Below the pieces are notes generated by a model that worked only from the letters and a program-made list of their open reading frames with translations, was not told where the DNA came from and searched no databases. This document shows positions 45,101 through 54,100 of a DNA stretch of 60,485 nt, in pieces (position 1 is the first letter of the stretch; every line of letters begins with the position of its first letter). The translations under genes were made by a program, and so were the position numbers. Source of the stretch: DASRAU01 sp035638075 (lineage in GTDB: Bacteria > Acidobacteriota > Polarisedimenticolia > Gp22-AA2); contig DASRAU010000019.1 of the NCBI GenBank assembly GCA_035638075.1, positions 1 to 60,485 of the forward strand, written 5' to 3'.

Positions 45101-45676
45101 CTACTCAACTCTGTAATAGGTGATGGCCGGGGATTCGGTGTCCCGGTCAACCCATTCATGACCCTTGACGACCTGCGCGGCACCCGTTCCCAGGAGCCGC
45201 GGGTCAGTCGTCTTGAAGACCTTGTACGTCCGGTTGTGCCCATTGCTCCAGGCGACCCTGAGGCCGTCCTTCTCCAGGCGCATGTCCAGCTTCTCGGGCC
45301 CCTGGGCCTGCTGGGGCGCCACATTGCCGTGGCTCAGGACGAAGGGGGCGGCGATCACCACCATGAGCAGCATGGCCGGGACGGCGGCGCTCCAGCCGTG
45401 CACGGGCAGAGGCGGCGCCAGGCGGCGCCACCAGGGAGCACGCACGGCCTCTTCGGCGGCCCGGGTGGAAATCCGCGTCACGACTCCCGGGGCCAGCACA
45501 TCGTTGACCTCGAGAAGCGAGCGGACGTCCGAGATAACGGATTCGATTTCAACGACTTCGGCAGCGCAGGCGGCGCAGGCGGCCAGGTGGGCCTCGACCG
45601 CCTCACGGCGGGAGACCCCGAGGTCGTCCGAGACGGCCAGCGGCAGGTCCTGTCGAAACCGGGTGCAGTCGCTCAT
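45101..45676 (-). CDS. Anti-sigma factor with zinc-finger and membrane anchor
   Basis: 191 residues. The N-terminal anti-sigma zinc-binding motif is H30-xxx-C34-xx-C37 (EAHLAACAACAAE) with C4 as possible fourth ligand. One membrane helix lies around 93-114 (GWSAAVPAMLLMVVIAAPFVL). The outer domain of about 75 residues (LRVAWSNGHNRTYKVFKTTD to ITYYRVE) resembles a fibronectin-like beta-sandwich. It probably sequesters an extracytoplasmic-function sigma factor until a signal at the envelope releases it. No sigma gene is adjacent; the nearest is 4.8 kb away at 50487. Confidence 0.85.
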   Translation of the reverse strand: MSDCTRFRQDLPLAVSDDLGVSRREAVEAHLAACAACAAEVVEIESVISDVRSLLEVNDVLAPGVVTRISTRAAEEAVRAPWWRRLAPPLPVHGWSAAVPAMLLMVVIAAPFVLSHGNVAPQQAQGPEKLDMRLEKDGLRVAWSNGHNRTYKVFKTTDPRLLGTGAAQVVKGHEWVDRDTESPAITYYRVE

Positions 45677-45753
45677 GGTGCCCTATACCACCCCGCCCCG
45701 GGTCGCGTTCAAGCCGGGCCGGGATCCCGGGCCGGAAAAGTGTTCCCGGGGCC

Positions 45754-48309
45754 TTACTGGCAGCCCCCGGAGCTGGGAAAGCCCGGCTTGCCGGTATTCG
45801 AGGTCGAGTAGTTGCCGGCGACCCCACCGGCCACCGACCGAATCGCGTAGAACCACGCCTGCCCCACGGGAGGTGTCACCGGGTCCGGGAAGTTGGCGGT
45901 ATCGGTATCGGGGATGTCGTTGGCGATGCAGGTCACCGGCCCCAGGTTCACGGTCGTCGCCGTCTGGGTGATGCTCCCCACGTTCCCGCGGATGACGTCG
46001 TACACGGCGCCCGGGACGATCCCCCAGCGCAGGTACGTCGACTGATGCCCGATGACGATGGCGCTCGCCAGCGGGTCGCCGAGAATGGACTGGTTCAGGA
46101 GGATGGTCACCGACTCGGTGTAGTTGTCGGCGACGGCCAGGTCCGGTTTCCCGTCGGCGTTGAAGTCGCCGGCGGCCACCGCCAGCGGCAGGTCGCGAGT
46201 GCCGAAGTCCCCCGCCTTGGTGAAGTTGCCGAACCCGTCGCCGAGCAGGAAGGAGACGTCGTTGCCGTTGGCATTGACCACGGCGCAATCCAGCTTGCCA
46301 TCGTTGTTGAGGTCGGCCACCGCCACCGCGTTCGGAGACTCCCCCGCCACGCTCTCGATCGACGGGAACGTGAACACCCCGCCGCCGTCGCCCAGCAGCG
46401 CGCTGACCGTGCCCGACGCCGAATTGGCGACCACGAGATCCTGGTAGCCGTCGTTGTTCAGGTCGCCGCGCGCCATCTCGCGCGGACCGTTGCCGGTCGG
46501 GAAGGACGAGGGGATGTCGCCGAAGCCGCCGAAGCCGTCGGAGAAGCCGATGTCCACCCAGTTGTTCGTCTGCGACGTGAAGGCGATGTCGGCCAGCGCA
46601 TCGAAGTTGTACTGGCCGATCGCCACCCCCTGCGGATCGGCATCCACGAGCGTGCAGAGGGTCGGACCGAAGGCGCTGCCTCCCACGCCGCCCGTGCCGC
46701 GCTTGGTGCACACGTGGTAGGAGATCTCGCAGACGAAGGCCACGTCCACCTTGCCGTCGCCGTTGATGTCTCCCGCCGAGATCGCCACCGGGCTGCTGCA
46801 GGGCGACGTCGAGATGCCGTTGGTGGCGGTCAGGGTCCCCGAGCCGTTGTTCTGCAGGACCGACATGGTGTTGGTGCCGGTCACGACGGCGAGGTCGGGC
46901 CAGGTGTCGTTGTTGGTGTCGAGCGCCACCAGCGCCTCGGGGGCGCTCAGGTTGCCGGTGCTGATGTTCACCGGCGCGAGGAAGGTGCCCCCGCCGTTGC
47001 CCCGGGCGGTGATCACCCGGTCGTTCGCCTCGTCGGTCGTGGCGATGTCGGGCTTGCCGTCCTTGTTGAAGTCGGCGACCACGACCGAGGTCGGGAACGA
47101 GCCGGTGCCGAGCGCCACCTTGTCGGCGATGATGAAGGCGCCGTTGGCGGTGGTCTCGAGAATCGACAGCGAGTTGCCGGTCAGGTTGCCGGTGACGACG
47201 TCGAGATTGCCGTCCTTGTTGAAGTCGGCGCTGGTCAGGACCGTGGGCACGGGGCCGGTCGAAACCACCGTCGGCGCCGACCAGGTCGTGCCGCTGCCGT
47301 TCCCGGTCAGAACCGCCAGCTCTCCGGTGCCGGACACGTACGACTGCGCCACCAGGAGATCCAGAAAGCCATCTTTATTGATGTCGTCCACCCGGATCGC
47401 CCGCGGCCCGAAGCCGGTCGAGAGGCTGGTCGGAGCGTTGAAGCCGCCGCTGCCGTTGGCGATGTAGACCTTCACCGCATCGGCGCCCCGCGCCGCCACG
47501 ATGAGGTCGGGCCTGGTGTCCCCGTTCAGGTCGGCGGCCGTGGCGGAGGCCGGCAGGCTGCCCGCGGCGAGGGTCAGGGTCAGGTTCAGGGTGAACCCTC
47601 CGGTTCCGTTCCCACGCCAGATCTGCACGTTGTTGGAATCGGTGTTGACCACGGCCAGGTCGAGGATGTTGTCGGCATTGAAGTCGGCCGCCAGGATGGC
47701 GTTCGGCGTCAGCCCGACGTTGATGGTCGTCAGGTTGCCGAAGGTCCCGGTGCCGGTGCCGCGCAGGATCGAGATGGTGTCGTTGTTCGTGTTGGCGGTG
47801 GCGATGTCGATGTGCGTGTCGTTGTTCCAGTCCCCGACCGCGAGTCCGAAGGGACCGGCGCCGACGGCCGAGCCGATCTTGGCGCCGAAGACGCCGTGGC
47901 CGTTGCCGAGATTGACCGTGACGTTCTGGGTCAGGAAGTTCGAGGCCACCACGTCGGGGAAGCCGTCGTGGTTGACGTCGATGAAGGCGAGGGCCGTCGG
48001 CTTCGAGCCGGCCACGAGCGTGCTGGTGCGCCGGAAGGTGCCGTCCCCGAATCCCTTCAACAGGCTGACGTAGTCCGACAGCTCGTCCGCGCTCATCAGG
48101 TCCAGGACGCCGTCGCCGTCGAAATCGACCGAGAGGATCGACACCGGGTGGTCCCCGACGTAGTAGTCGCGCCGGGACTTCATGTCGTATTGGGCGAAGG
48201 CGAGCGGAGAGACGAGGACGGACAGGAGCACCGCGGCGATCGCGGTGACGCTCCCCTGCAGACGGCGGCGCGGAAACTGGCGGCGCGTTCCGGACTTCTC
48301 AGAGCACAT
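45754..48309 (-). CDS. Secreted FG-GAP/VCBS repeat protein
   Basis: 851 residues from ATG 48309 (signal peptide AIAAVLLSVLVSPLAFA). Nearly the whole mature protein is FG-GAP/VCBS repeats of about 48-60 residues with the calcium motif DxNxDGxxD (VDFDGDGVLDLMSAD, DLNGDTRPDLIV, DINKDGFLDLLVA, DLNNDGYQDLVVA), at least twelve. These fold as a beta-propeller, as in integrin heads and many surface adhesins. The C-terminal about 90 residues are a fibronectin-like sandwich (LRWGIVPGAVYDVIRG, WFYAIRSVAGGVAGNYSTSN) ending in Cys. The frame also opens upstream (48468), but that start would cover the long palindrome and lacks a signal. Confidence 0.85.
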   Translation of the reverse strand: MCSEKSGTRRQFPRRRLQGSVTAIAAVLLSVLVSPLAFAQYDMKSRRDYYVGDHPVSILSVDFDGDGVLDLMSADELSDYVSLLKGFGDGTFRRTSTLVAGSKPTALAFIDVNHDGFPDVVASNFLTQNVTVNLGNGHGVFGAKIGSAVGAGPFGLAVGDWNNDTHIDIATANTNNDTISILRGTGTGTFGNLTTINVGLTPNAILAADFNADNILDLAVVNTDSNNVQIWRGNGTGGFTLNLTLTLAAGSLPASATAADLNGDTRPDLIVAARGADAVKVYIANGSGGFNAPTSLSTGFGPRAIRVDDINKDGFLDLLVAQSYVSGTGELAVLTGNGSGTTWSAPTVVSTGPVPTVLTSADFNKDGNLDVVTGNLTGNSLSILETTANGAFIIADKVALGTGSFPTSVVVADFNKDGKPDIATTDEANDRVITARGNGGGTFLAPVNISTGNLSAPEALVALDTNNDTWPDLAVVTGTNTMSVLQNNGSGTLTATNGISTSPCSSPVAISAGDINGDGKVDVAFVCEISYHVCTKRGTGGVGGSAFGPTLCTLVDADPQGVAIGQYNFDALADIAFTSQTNNWVDIGFSDGFGGFGDIPSSFPTGNGPREMARGDLNNDGYQDLVVANSASGTVSALLGDGGGVFTFPSIESVAGESPNAVAVADLNNDGKLDCAVVNANGNDVSFLLGDGFGNFTKAGDFGTRDLPLAVAAGDFNADGKPDLAVADNYTESVTILLNQSILGDPLASAIVIGHQSTYLRWGIVPGAVYDVIRGNVGSITQTATTVNLGPVTCIANDIPDTDTANFPDPVTPPVGQAWFYAIRSVAGGVAGNYSTSNTGKPGFPSSGGCQ

Positions 48310-48411
48310 GCGGCGACGAGACGAGCGAACGAAAGTGCCGAGCCAGACGGAACGGAAACTCAACGACCACTGCGACGGCCACTTCGACTGCCACTGCATT
48401 TCAGAACCGAA

Positions 48412-48451
48412 CCCCGGTTCCACCCGGCCGCGAGGCCGAATGGAACCGGGG
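48412..48451. repeat. Long palindrome between the TSP3 and FG-GAP genes
   Basis: Perfect 11-bp arms CCCCGGTTCCA (48412-48422) and TGGAACCGGGG (48441-48451). Inside them is a second stem, CGGCC (48425-48429) with GGCCG (48434-48438), closed by a GCGA tetraloop, so RNA from either strand could form an almost continuous hairpin of 16 bp. There is no T-run on either side. It may be an attenuator, a processing stem that sets relative amounts of the two mRNAs, or a protein-binding cruciform. Confidence 0.75.
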
Positions 48452-48477
48452 TCGGAATCCGAAATCAACGACTCAGA

Positions 48478-50250
48478 CTAGCGGCTCACCGGGTACGACT
48501 CGACCGTCGACTGACGGACGAGCTCGATGAAGAAGCTCTGGCCGCTCTTGTGCTTCGGAACGATGAGGGAGTAGGACCCGGAGCGACCGTCGCCGCAGGC
48601 CGTGCAGGCGATGACGGCGGCGTTCAGCTGGATCCGCTGGCCCTTCACGTAGCGCACGACGTTGAAGCCGACCACGTCCACCTCGGTCGTCGTCTGCCAG
48701 GTGATGAGACCCGAGCCCTTGCCGGCCGGCGAGTGGAAGTCGATGTGCGCGTTCACGACCTGCTGCACGCACGCGCCCGGATCCTGGTTCGGGTTCGGGA
48801 TGTTCGGACAGGTGTCGCACACGTCCCCGAAGCCGTCCCCGTCCGCATCGGACTGGCCGGCGTTCGGAATGTTCGCGCAGTTGTCGCAGGCGTTGCCGAG
48901 ACCATCGGCATCGCTGTCGGCCTGGTTGTTGTTCGACGCCGCCGGGCAGTTGTCGCAGAGGTTGCCGACGCCGTCGCCGTCGCCGTCCGCCTGGTTCGAG
49001 TTGGCGATCATGGCGCAGTTGTCGCACGCGTCGCCGAAGCCGTCCACGTCGCTGTCGATGCCGCTGTCCGACGTGGTCGGGCAGTTGTCGCAGGCATCAC
49101 CGCGACCGTCGCCGTCCGAGTCGATCTGGTTGGCGTTGGCGAGGTTCGGGCAGTTGTCGCAGGCATCGCCGCGACCGTCGCTGTCCGTGTCTTCCTGGCC
49201 GTTGTTGACGGTGGTCGGGCAGTTGTCGCAGGCATCACCGCGGCTGTCGCCATCGGCGTTGGCCTGGTTGGCGTTCGACACGCCCGGGCAGTTGTCGACA
49301 GGGTCGGACACGCCGTCGCCGTCGGTGTCCACCGTGCTGACGCTGGAGTGCGCGGAGACGTGGCCGCTGGCCGTGCCATTCACCTGGAGGCCGAGGGCCA
49401 GGTAGGTGCAGTTCGTGCCGGTCGTGTCGAACGGCACGGTCGCGCCGCCGCTCGTGCCGGCGAAGCTGCCGATCGGCGAGCCCCAGGCGCCGACGGCGCT
49501 GGTGGTCGGCTGGCTGGCGCACGGTCCGACGATGGAATAGAGGTTGTAGCCCTGGATCAGGCCCGGGCGCGAACCGCCGCCCGAGGGGAACGCGGGGCAG
49601 GTTCCGGCGGCGTTGAGGGCGCAGTCATCGTATGCGACCGCCGCATCCCAGGAGAGGGACACGTTCGCCGTGCCGTTGCCGTTGTTGACGATGGTGTTGA
49701 CCTTGGGCGACGGGATGCTCGCGGCGCCGAGGGCGCTGCCGTTGCCGGAGACCGGGTCGAAGCCCGGCTGGGCGACGTCCAGGACATACTGCAGCAGGAC
49801 ACCGGACCAACCCACCGCCTCCACCACGTACTTTCCGGCGTGGGCCGCGGTCCCTTCACCCGTGCCCGACGTCGCGACGACGACGATCGGGCTGGATCCG
49901 TCCGGATCGCCGGAGGTCACGGGGCAGCCGGCGATGCCGGGGTTGCTCCAGTTGCCGTTGATCGTCACGAAGCCGTCGCCGGCTCCGCCCGCCTCGGGCT
50001 GGCAGAAGTCGAACCCGGGGGTCGACGCCGCCGTGCAGATGAACGGACTGGTGCCGGCGTTGATCGCGGGAGAGCCGATCTTCGACGTGGAACCGGCCAC
50101 CGAGGCTTCCGGCAACCCGGTCAGGAAGCCACCCAGCTGATGTCCGAAGGGCGCGGAATCCGGACACGACTGCGCCATGACTGCCGGCGCCGCCGCGAAG
50201 GCGACCAGCACAGCCGCCACGGCCACCATGGTTTTAAGGAACGTCTTCAT
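48478..50250 (-). CDS. Secreted protein with thrombospondin type 3 repeats (family A-like N-terminus)
   Basis: 590 residues from ATG 50250 (AGGAGGGGGGA upstream; signal peptide ending APAVMA). After the N-terminal QSCPDSAPFGHQLGGFLTG, related to the family A proteins, comes a beta region of about 330 residues. Then about ten thrombospondin type 3 repeats follow (CDNCPTTVNNGQEDTDSDGRGD-like units of D-x-D-x-DG-x-GD with N-C-P), roughly residues 345-505, DNA 48790-49320, which would bind many calcium ions. The C-terminal 100 residues repeat the family module (VVGFNVVRYVKGQRIQLNAAVI). A calcium-stiffened surface or spacer protein is likely; no catalytic motif is seen. Confidence 0.88.
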   Translation of the reverse strand: MKTFLKTMVAVAAVLVAFAAAPAVMAQSCPDSAPFGHQLGGFLTGLPEASVAGSTSKIGSPAINAGTSPFICTAASTPGFDFCQPEAGGAGDGFVTINGNWSNPGIAGCPVTSGDPDGSSPIVVVATSGTGEGTAAHAGKYVVEAVGWSGVLLQYVLDVAQPGFDPVSGNGSALGAASIPSPKVNTIVNNGNGTANVSLSWDAAVAYDDCALNAAGTCPAFPSGGGSRPGLIQGYNLYSIVGPCASQPTTSAVGAWGSPIGSFAGTSGGATVPFDTTGTNCTYLALGLQVNGTASGHVSAHSSVSTVDTDGDGVSDPVDNCPGVSNANQANADGDSRGDACDNCPTTVNNGQEDTDSDGRGDACDNCPNLANANQIDSDGDGRGDACDNCPTTSDSGIDSDVDGFGDACDNCAMIANSNQADGDGDGVGNLCDNCPAASNNNQADSDADGLGNACDNCANIPNAGQSDADGDGFGDVCDTCPNIPNPNQDPGACVQQVVNAHIDFHSPAGKGSGLITWQTTTEVDVVGFNVVRYVKGQRIQLNAAVIACTACGDGRSGSYSLIVPKHKSGQSFFIELVRQSTVESYPVSR

Positions 50251-50403
50251 CAGATTCCCCCCTCCTGAAGAGTGGTTGGTTCCCTCTGCATCTCTCGACT
50301 GTTGAACTCTCGGCCTGCTGACCCTGTGTTCGGCGATGTCCCGGCCCTGCGTCATCCGCTTATGAGGCCAGGACATAGATCACAGCCCTGCGCGAATGAC
50401 CTC

Positions 50404-50431
50404 TAGATACCCCGATTTACGGCATTGTCAA
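50404..50431 (-). promoter_or_regulatory. Promoter upstream of the TSP3 gene
   Basis: Minus strand: TTGACA (50431-50426), 16 bp, TATCTA (50409-50404). Transcription would start near 50397, giving a leader of about 147 nt before the ATG at 50250. No riboswitch-like fold was recognised in that leader. Confidence 0.55.
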
Positions 50432-50486
50432 GAAAAAACACTCGGCTGAACTCTGGCGGATTCTATCGCGGTGATGACGATTTCGT

Positions 50487-51149
50487 TCAACGTTTCCGGC
50501 TCAAAATCCGTTCCCGCAGCTTCTGTCGGGCGGACATGCAATGCCGGCGCACGGTGATGGTGGACAACCGCAGGATGGTGCCGATCTCGTCCGTGGGCAC
50601 TTCCTGCAGGTCCCTCAGCACAAAGACGATGCGTTCCTGGCGGGTCAGCCCGGCGAGGCACTCCTGCACCCGTCCCGCCAGCTGCCGCTCCTCGACCCGG
50701 GCCTGCACCGACCCTCCGGCGGACCGGTCAAGGAGCTGCGGCTGGATGGCCGGGTCGTCGATGGAAACCCCCGCGTGGCGCCGGTTCCGGCCCATCTGGT
50801 GGTACACGGAATGGATCGCGATGCGATAAAGCCATTTGAAGAAAATGCGTCCGGATTCGAACCGGGCGATGTGCTTGAACACCCGCACGAAGGCGTCCTG
50901 GCAGGCGTCCATGGCGTCGTCCCGCGACAGTCCCATGTGGATGCCGAGGGCGATGATGCGGCTCTCGTAGGTGCGCATCAGGTCCGCGAAGGCGTCCGGG
51001 TCCCCCGCCTTGGCGCGGTCGACCAGCAGGGTGATGGCCGGATCCTCGCTCGCCCCCTGGGACCCGGCGTCGGCAACGTCCGGCGCGGCCGGGTCGCCGG
51101 CGGACGGTGCGGCCAGGGCATCCAGGGCGAGGGTCTCGGGGGTGTCCAT
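50487..51149 (-). CDS. RNA polymerase sigma factor, ECF-like
   Basis: 220 residues. Region 2 (about 60-125) contains ALGIHMGLSRDDAMDACQDAFVRVFKHIARF and FFKWLYRIAIHSVYHQMGR. Region 4 (about 160-215) contains CLAGLTRQERIVFVLRDLQEVPTDEIGTILRLS and the helix TVRRHCMSARQKLRERI. Regions 1 and 3 are missing, so it is an extracytoplasmic-function type. The N-terminal about 40 residues are Ala/Pro/Asp-rich and of unknown role. The start is 11 bp after the C25 peptidase stop, so it is cotranscribed with that gene. The anti-sigma factor at 45101 may be its partner. Confidence 0.88.
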   Translation of the reverse strand: MDTPETLALDALAAPSAGDPAAPDVADAGSQGASEDPAITLLVDRAKAGDPDAFADLMRTYESRIIALGIHMGLSRDDAMDACQDAFVRVFKHIARFESGRIFFKWLYRIAIHSVYHQMGRNRRHAGVSIDDPAIQPQLLDRSAGGSVQARVEERQLAGRVQECLAGLTRQERIVFVLRDLQEVPTDEIGTILRLSTITVRRHCMSARQKLRERILSRKR

Positions 51150-51160
51150 GTCGTCGCGCC

Positions 51161-54100
51161 TCAGAAGGGGCTGAGGTTGCCGCGGTTGTCCACCGCCAGC
51201 ACGCTGATGAACTTCGTTCCCGCCGGCAGCGACACGAGATCGACCGACGTGGCCGTGACGTTGTCCAGGAAGAGGGTGGACGGGCCGAGCCCGGCGCGCG
51301 ACACCGGCGCCGAGGTGACGTGCACCTGGTAATGATGGATGAGCGTCGGGAGCCCCTGCACGTCGGTGGTCACCGGCAGCCAGGAGAGGTGCACGGGTGC
51401 ACCGCCCGGCATGGTCACGTCGAGGCTGCCGACGCCGTTCGGCAGGTCGCGGCCGGCCCCCGAGACAAGTCCGGTGGAGTCGACGGCGGTGACGATGTAA
51501 TAGGCGTCCCCGGCCAGGGTGTAGCCGCCGGTGTGCGTGAAGGTCGCCGTCGCGCCGCTGTTGATCACCGCGAAGGGAGCGGCCGGGTTGATGGTGAAGC
51601 CCGGGGTGGTGCCGCGGTAGACCCGGTACCCGACCACGTTGGTGGGACGGCCGTAGATGTCGAGCGTCGGCCTGGTCCAGGTGAGCACCAGGTCCGAGCC
51701 GGAGCGATTGACGGTCAGGTCGTCGATGGCGCGCGGCGGCGCGATCCCCTCGAACAGGTGCGGGACCTCGGACTGCTCCCCCGTGCGGGCGCTCTCGATG
51801 TCGGACGTGTTGGTGGCCGTGAGGCTCACGTAATAGCGCGTCCCGGTCTGCAGTCCGAAGAGCGAAAGCCCGGTGGCCGTCGCGGCCGCCGTCACCGTGC
51901 TGGTCGGCGACCCGGGCGTGATGCCGTAGCGTACCGTATACCTCTTGATGTCGGTCTCGGGATTCTTCGTCCAGGAGACGTCGAGCCGTCCCCCGGTGCC
52001 GGCGTCTCTCACGAACAACCCGGTCGGGATGCCGGGCGGATTCGGGTTGATCGGCCGCGCCGTGACGCAGTCCGGGCCCGCATCGCAGCCGGTGTTGAAG
52101 TTGGAGTTCGCCCCCTCGTACCCCTCGGCGTCCACCGACACCGCGAAGTAGTAATAGCGGCTGGCGTTCATGACGGTGGAGTCGACGCAGGAATTCGCTC
52201 CCGCCGGCGTGCAGGCAATCGCCGTGGAGGCGGCGCCCGGCGTGCCGGTGGCGCGGTACAGCCGGGTCGAAGCGGCGGGCGCTCCAGGAGGCGTCCACGA
52301 CAGGGTCACCTGGCCGTTCCCCGCCTGCGCCTGCAGACCGGTCGGCGGCGCCGGAGCCGGGGTGGCGAGGTGGCTCGCCGGATCGCCGAGGAACGTGTAG
52401 CCCTGCAGGTCCACGATCGATCCCTGCTGCCACAGGGCGGTCCGCATCGGCAGCGCGGCGTCCCCGAGCACCGTCTCGCGGTCGGGTCCGAACAGCGACA
52501 GGAAGGTGTCGTCCGAGACCACGGAACCCACGAAGGCGTTCGACAGGCCGCTGGGCGCGAGCGCGGCGATGGCGCCGCCGGCGGGGTTGTTCACCATTCC
52601 CTCGGCCAGCGAGCCGCTGCCGACCAGGTAATGGAAGCCTCCGGAGAGGCAGTTGACGTTCACCATGAACGGCAGGCGCAGGCCGTTGCTCAGCGCCAAT
52701 GCGTCGCTCGTGGTGAAGAACGGGTCGAGCCCCCACTGCTCGAAGTTGCCGTGGCCCACGAAGGTGAGCACCGTGGCCCCCGCGTTCAGCTCGGACAGCA
52801 GCGTGGTCTTGAAGCCGGCGGCGTCGGCCGCGTTCCACGGCGGGTTGTCGAAGTAGAGCTGCGGGGACGGATGGCTGTACGGCGCCTGCGCGAAGAAATC
52901 CGCGGTGAGCTCGTTGTTCACCGCCTCGAAGTCGTTCGACTCGCCGATGAACTTCCCGTCGCCGGCGGTGAGGACGGCGTGCCCTTTCCACGTCCCGGCC
53001 GGCGGCGTGGTCTCGAACTGCCGGATCTTGTCGAACACCGCGGCCGAGGCGGCGGCGCTGCGCGTCGAGATGCGTCCCAGGAGCAGGTCGGGGATCTGGT
53101 CCGGACCCGAGACCGAAGCCAGGTAGTTGTCGCTGCTGTAGTAGCCGATGATGCTCGCCGCCTGGAACAGGATCGGCGTCGGCACCTGGTCCACCCAGTC
53201 GGCCCGCTGCATGACGTTCTTGAAGTCGGGCGTGGCGTCCCCGACCAGCAGCACGTACGACGGCGGCGCCTCCAGCCCCGACGCGCCGCGCCAGTTGGCG
53301 AAGGCGTAGGCGAGGAAGCTGCGCACGGCGTTGGCGTCGCGGCGCCCGAAGGAGAACTCGTCGTCGATCTGGTCGATGAAGACGACGCGGGAATGGAGTC
53401 CCTGCGTCGCGAGGCGATGGCCCAGGAGCAGGTCGAGCGATCCTCCGGGGGACGGATCGATCGTCTGCGTCGAGCCGATGACGATGAAGTCGGCCTGCTG
53501 CCCGGCCACCTTGAGGATCGGGTCCGCCGCCTGGGTCATCGCATCGGGCAGGAGGGCTCCGGCCGGCCCGACGACGGCGAAGGTGCGGGTCGCGGGGGCC
53601 GATGCGTCTGCGGCCGCCTCGAAGGTCCACGCGGACGTCGGCGCGCCGGACGGGGTGGCGCCGGTCAGGGCGACCGTGTCGGCTTCGTTGTTCCCCGCCA
53701 CCGGCCGGCCGACCTCGAGGATGCGCGGGGCGGTGGCGCCGAGCCCGCCGACCAGGTAACGGGCGTTCTGGTTCGGGACCGTGAAGACCAGCACGTCGCC
53801 CGTCGCCGTGAAGGTGCGCCGGTACTTCACCTTGAACCAGTCGGGATACTGGCGGTCCACGCTGATGCTGGCGTCGGTCACGGCCAGCGCATGAATCGTG
53901 ACCGGGTTGCTCACCGACGCGCGCGGCACCGGGAAGGTGTTCTCGTTCATCGTCTCGTCGTCCCAGGTGTAGTCCGAGGCGTTGACGGTGTCGGTGTTGA
54001 GCCAGACCCGGGTGTGGTGATCCGGCGCCACGGCCAGGGCGGAGCCGCCGCGCAGCCGCGCCGTCACCGTGACCGGGACGGCGGCGGGCGCCAGCCCGGG

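Noticed and set aside
48790..49320. Regular repeats resembling a CRISPR array
   Set aside because: Units are in frame, encode D-x-D-x-DG calcium loops and have no unique spacers.
46045..50268. A 1407-codon open frame on the plus strand
   Set aside because: It is antisense to the FG-GAP and TSP3 genes. Its repetitive Val/Arg/Ala-rich translation is the mirror of their Asp/Gly repeats in GC-rich DNA, with no signal, domain or ribosome binding site.
50432..50486. Terminator after the sigma gene (T-run on the minus strand)
   Set aside because: The T-run has no stable inverted repeat in front of it.
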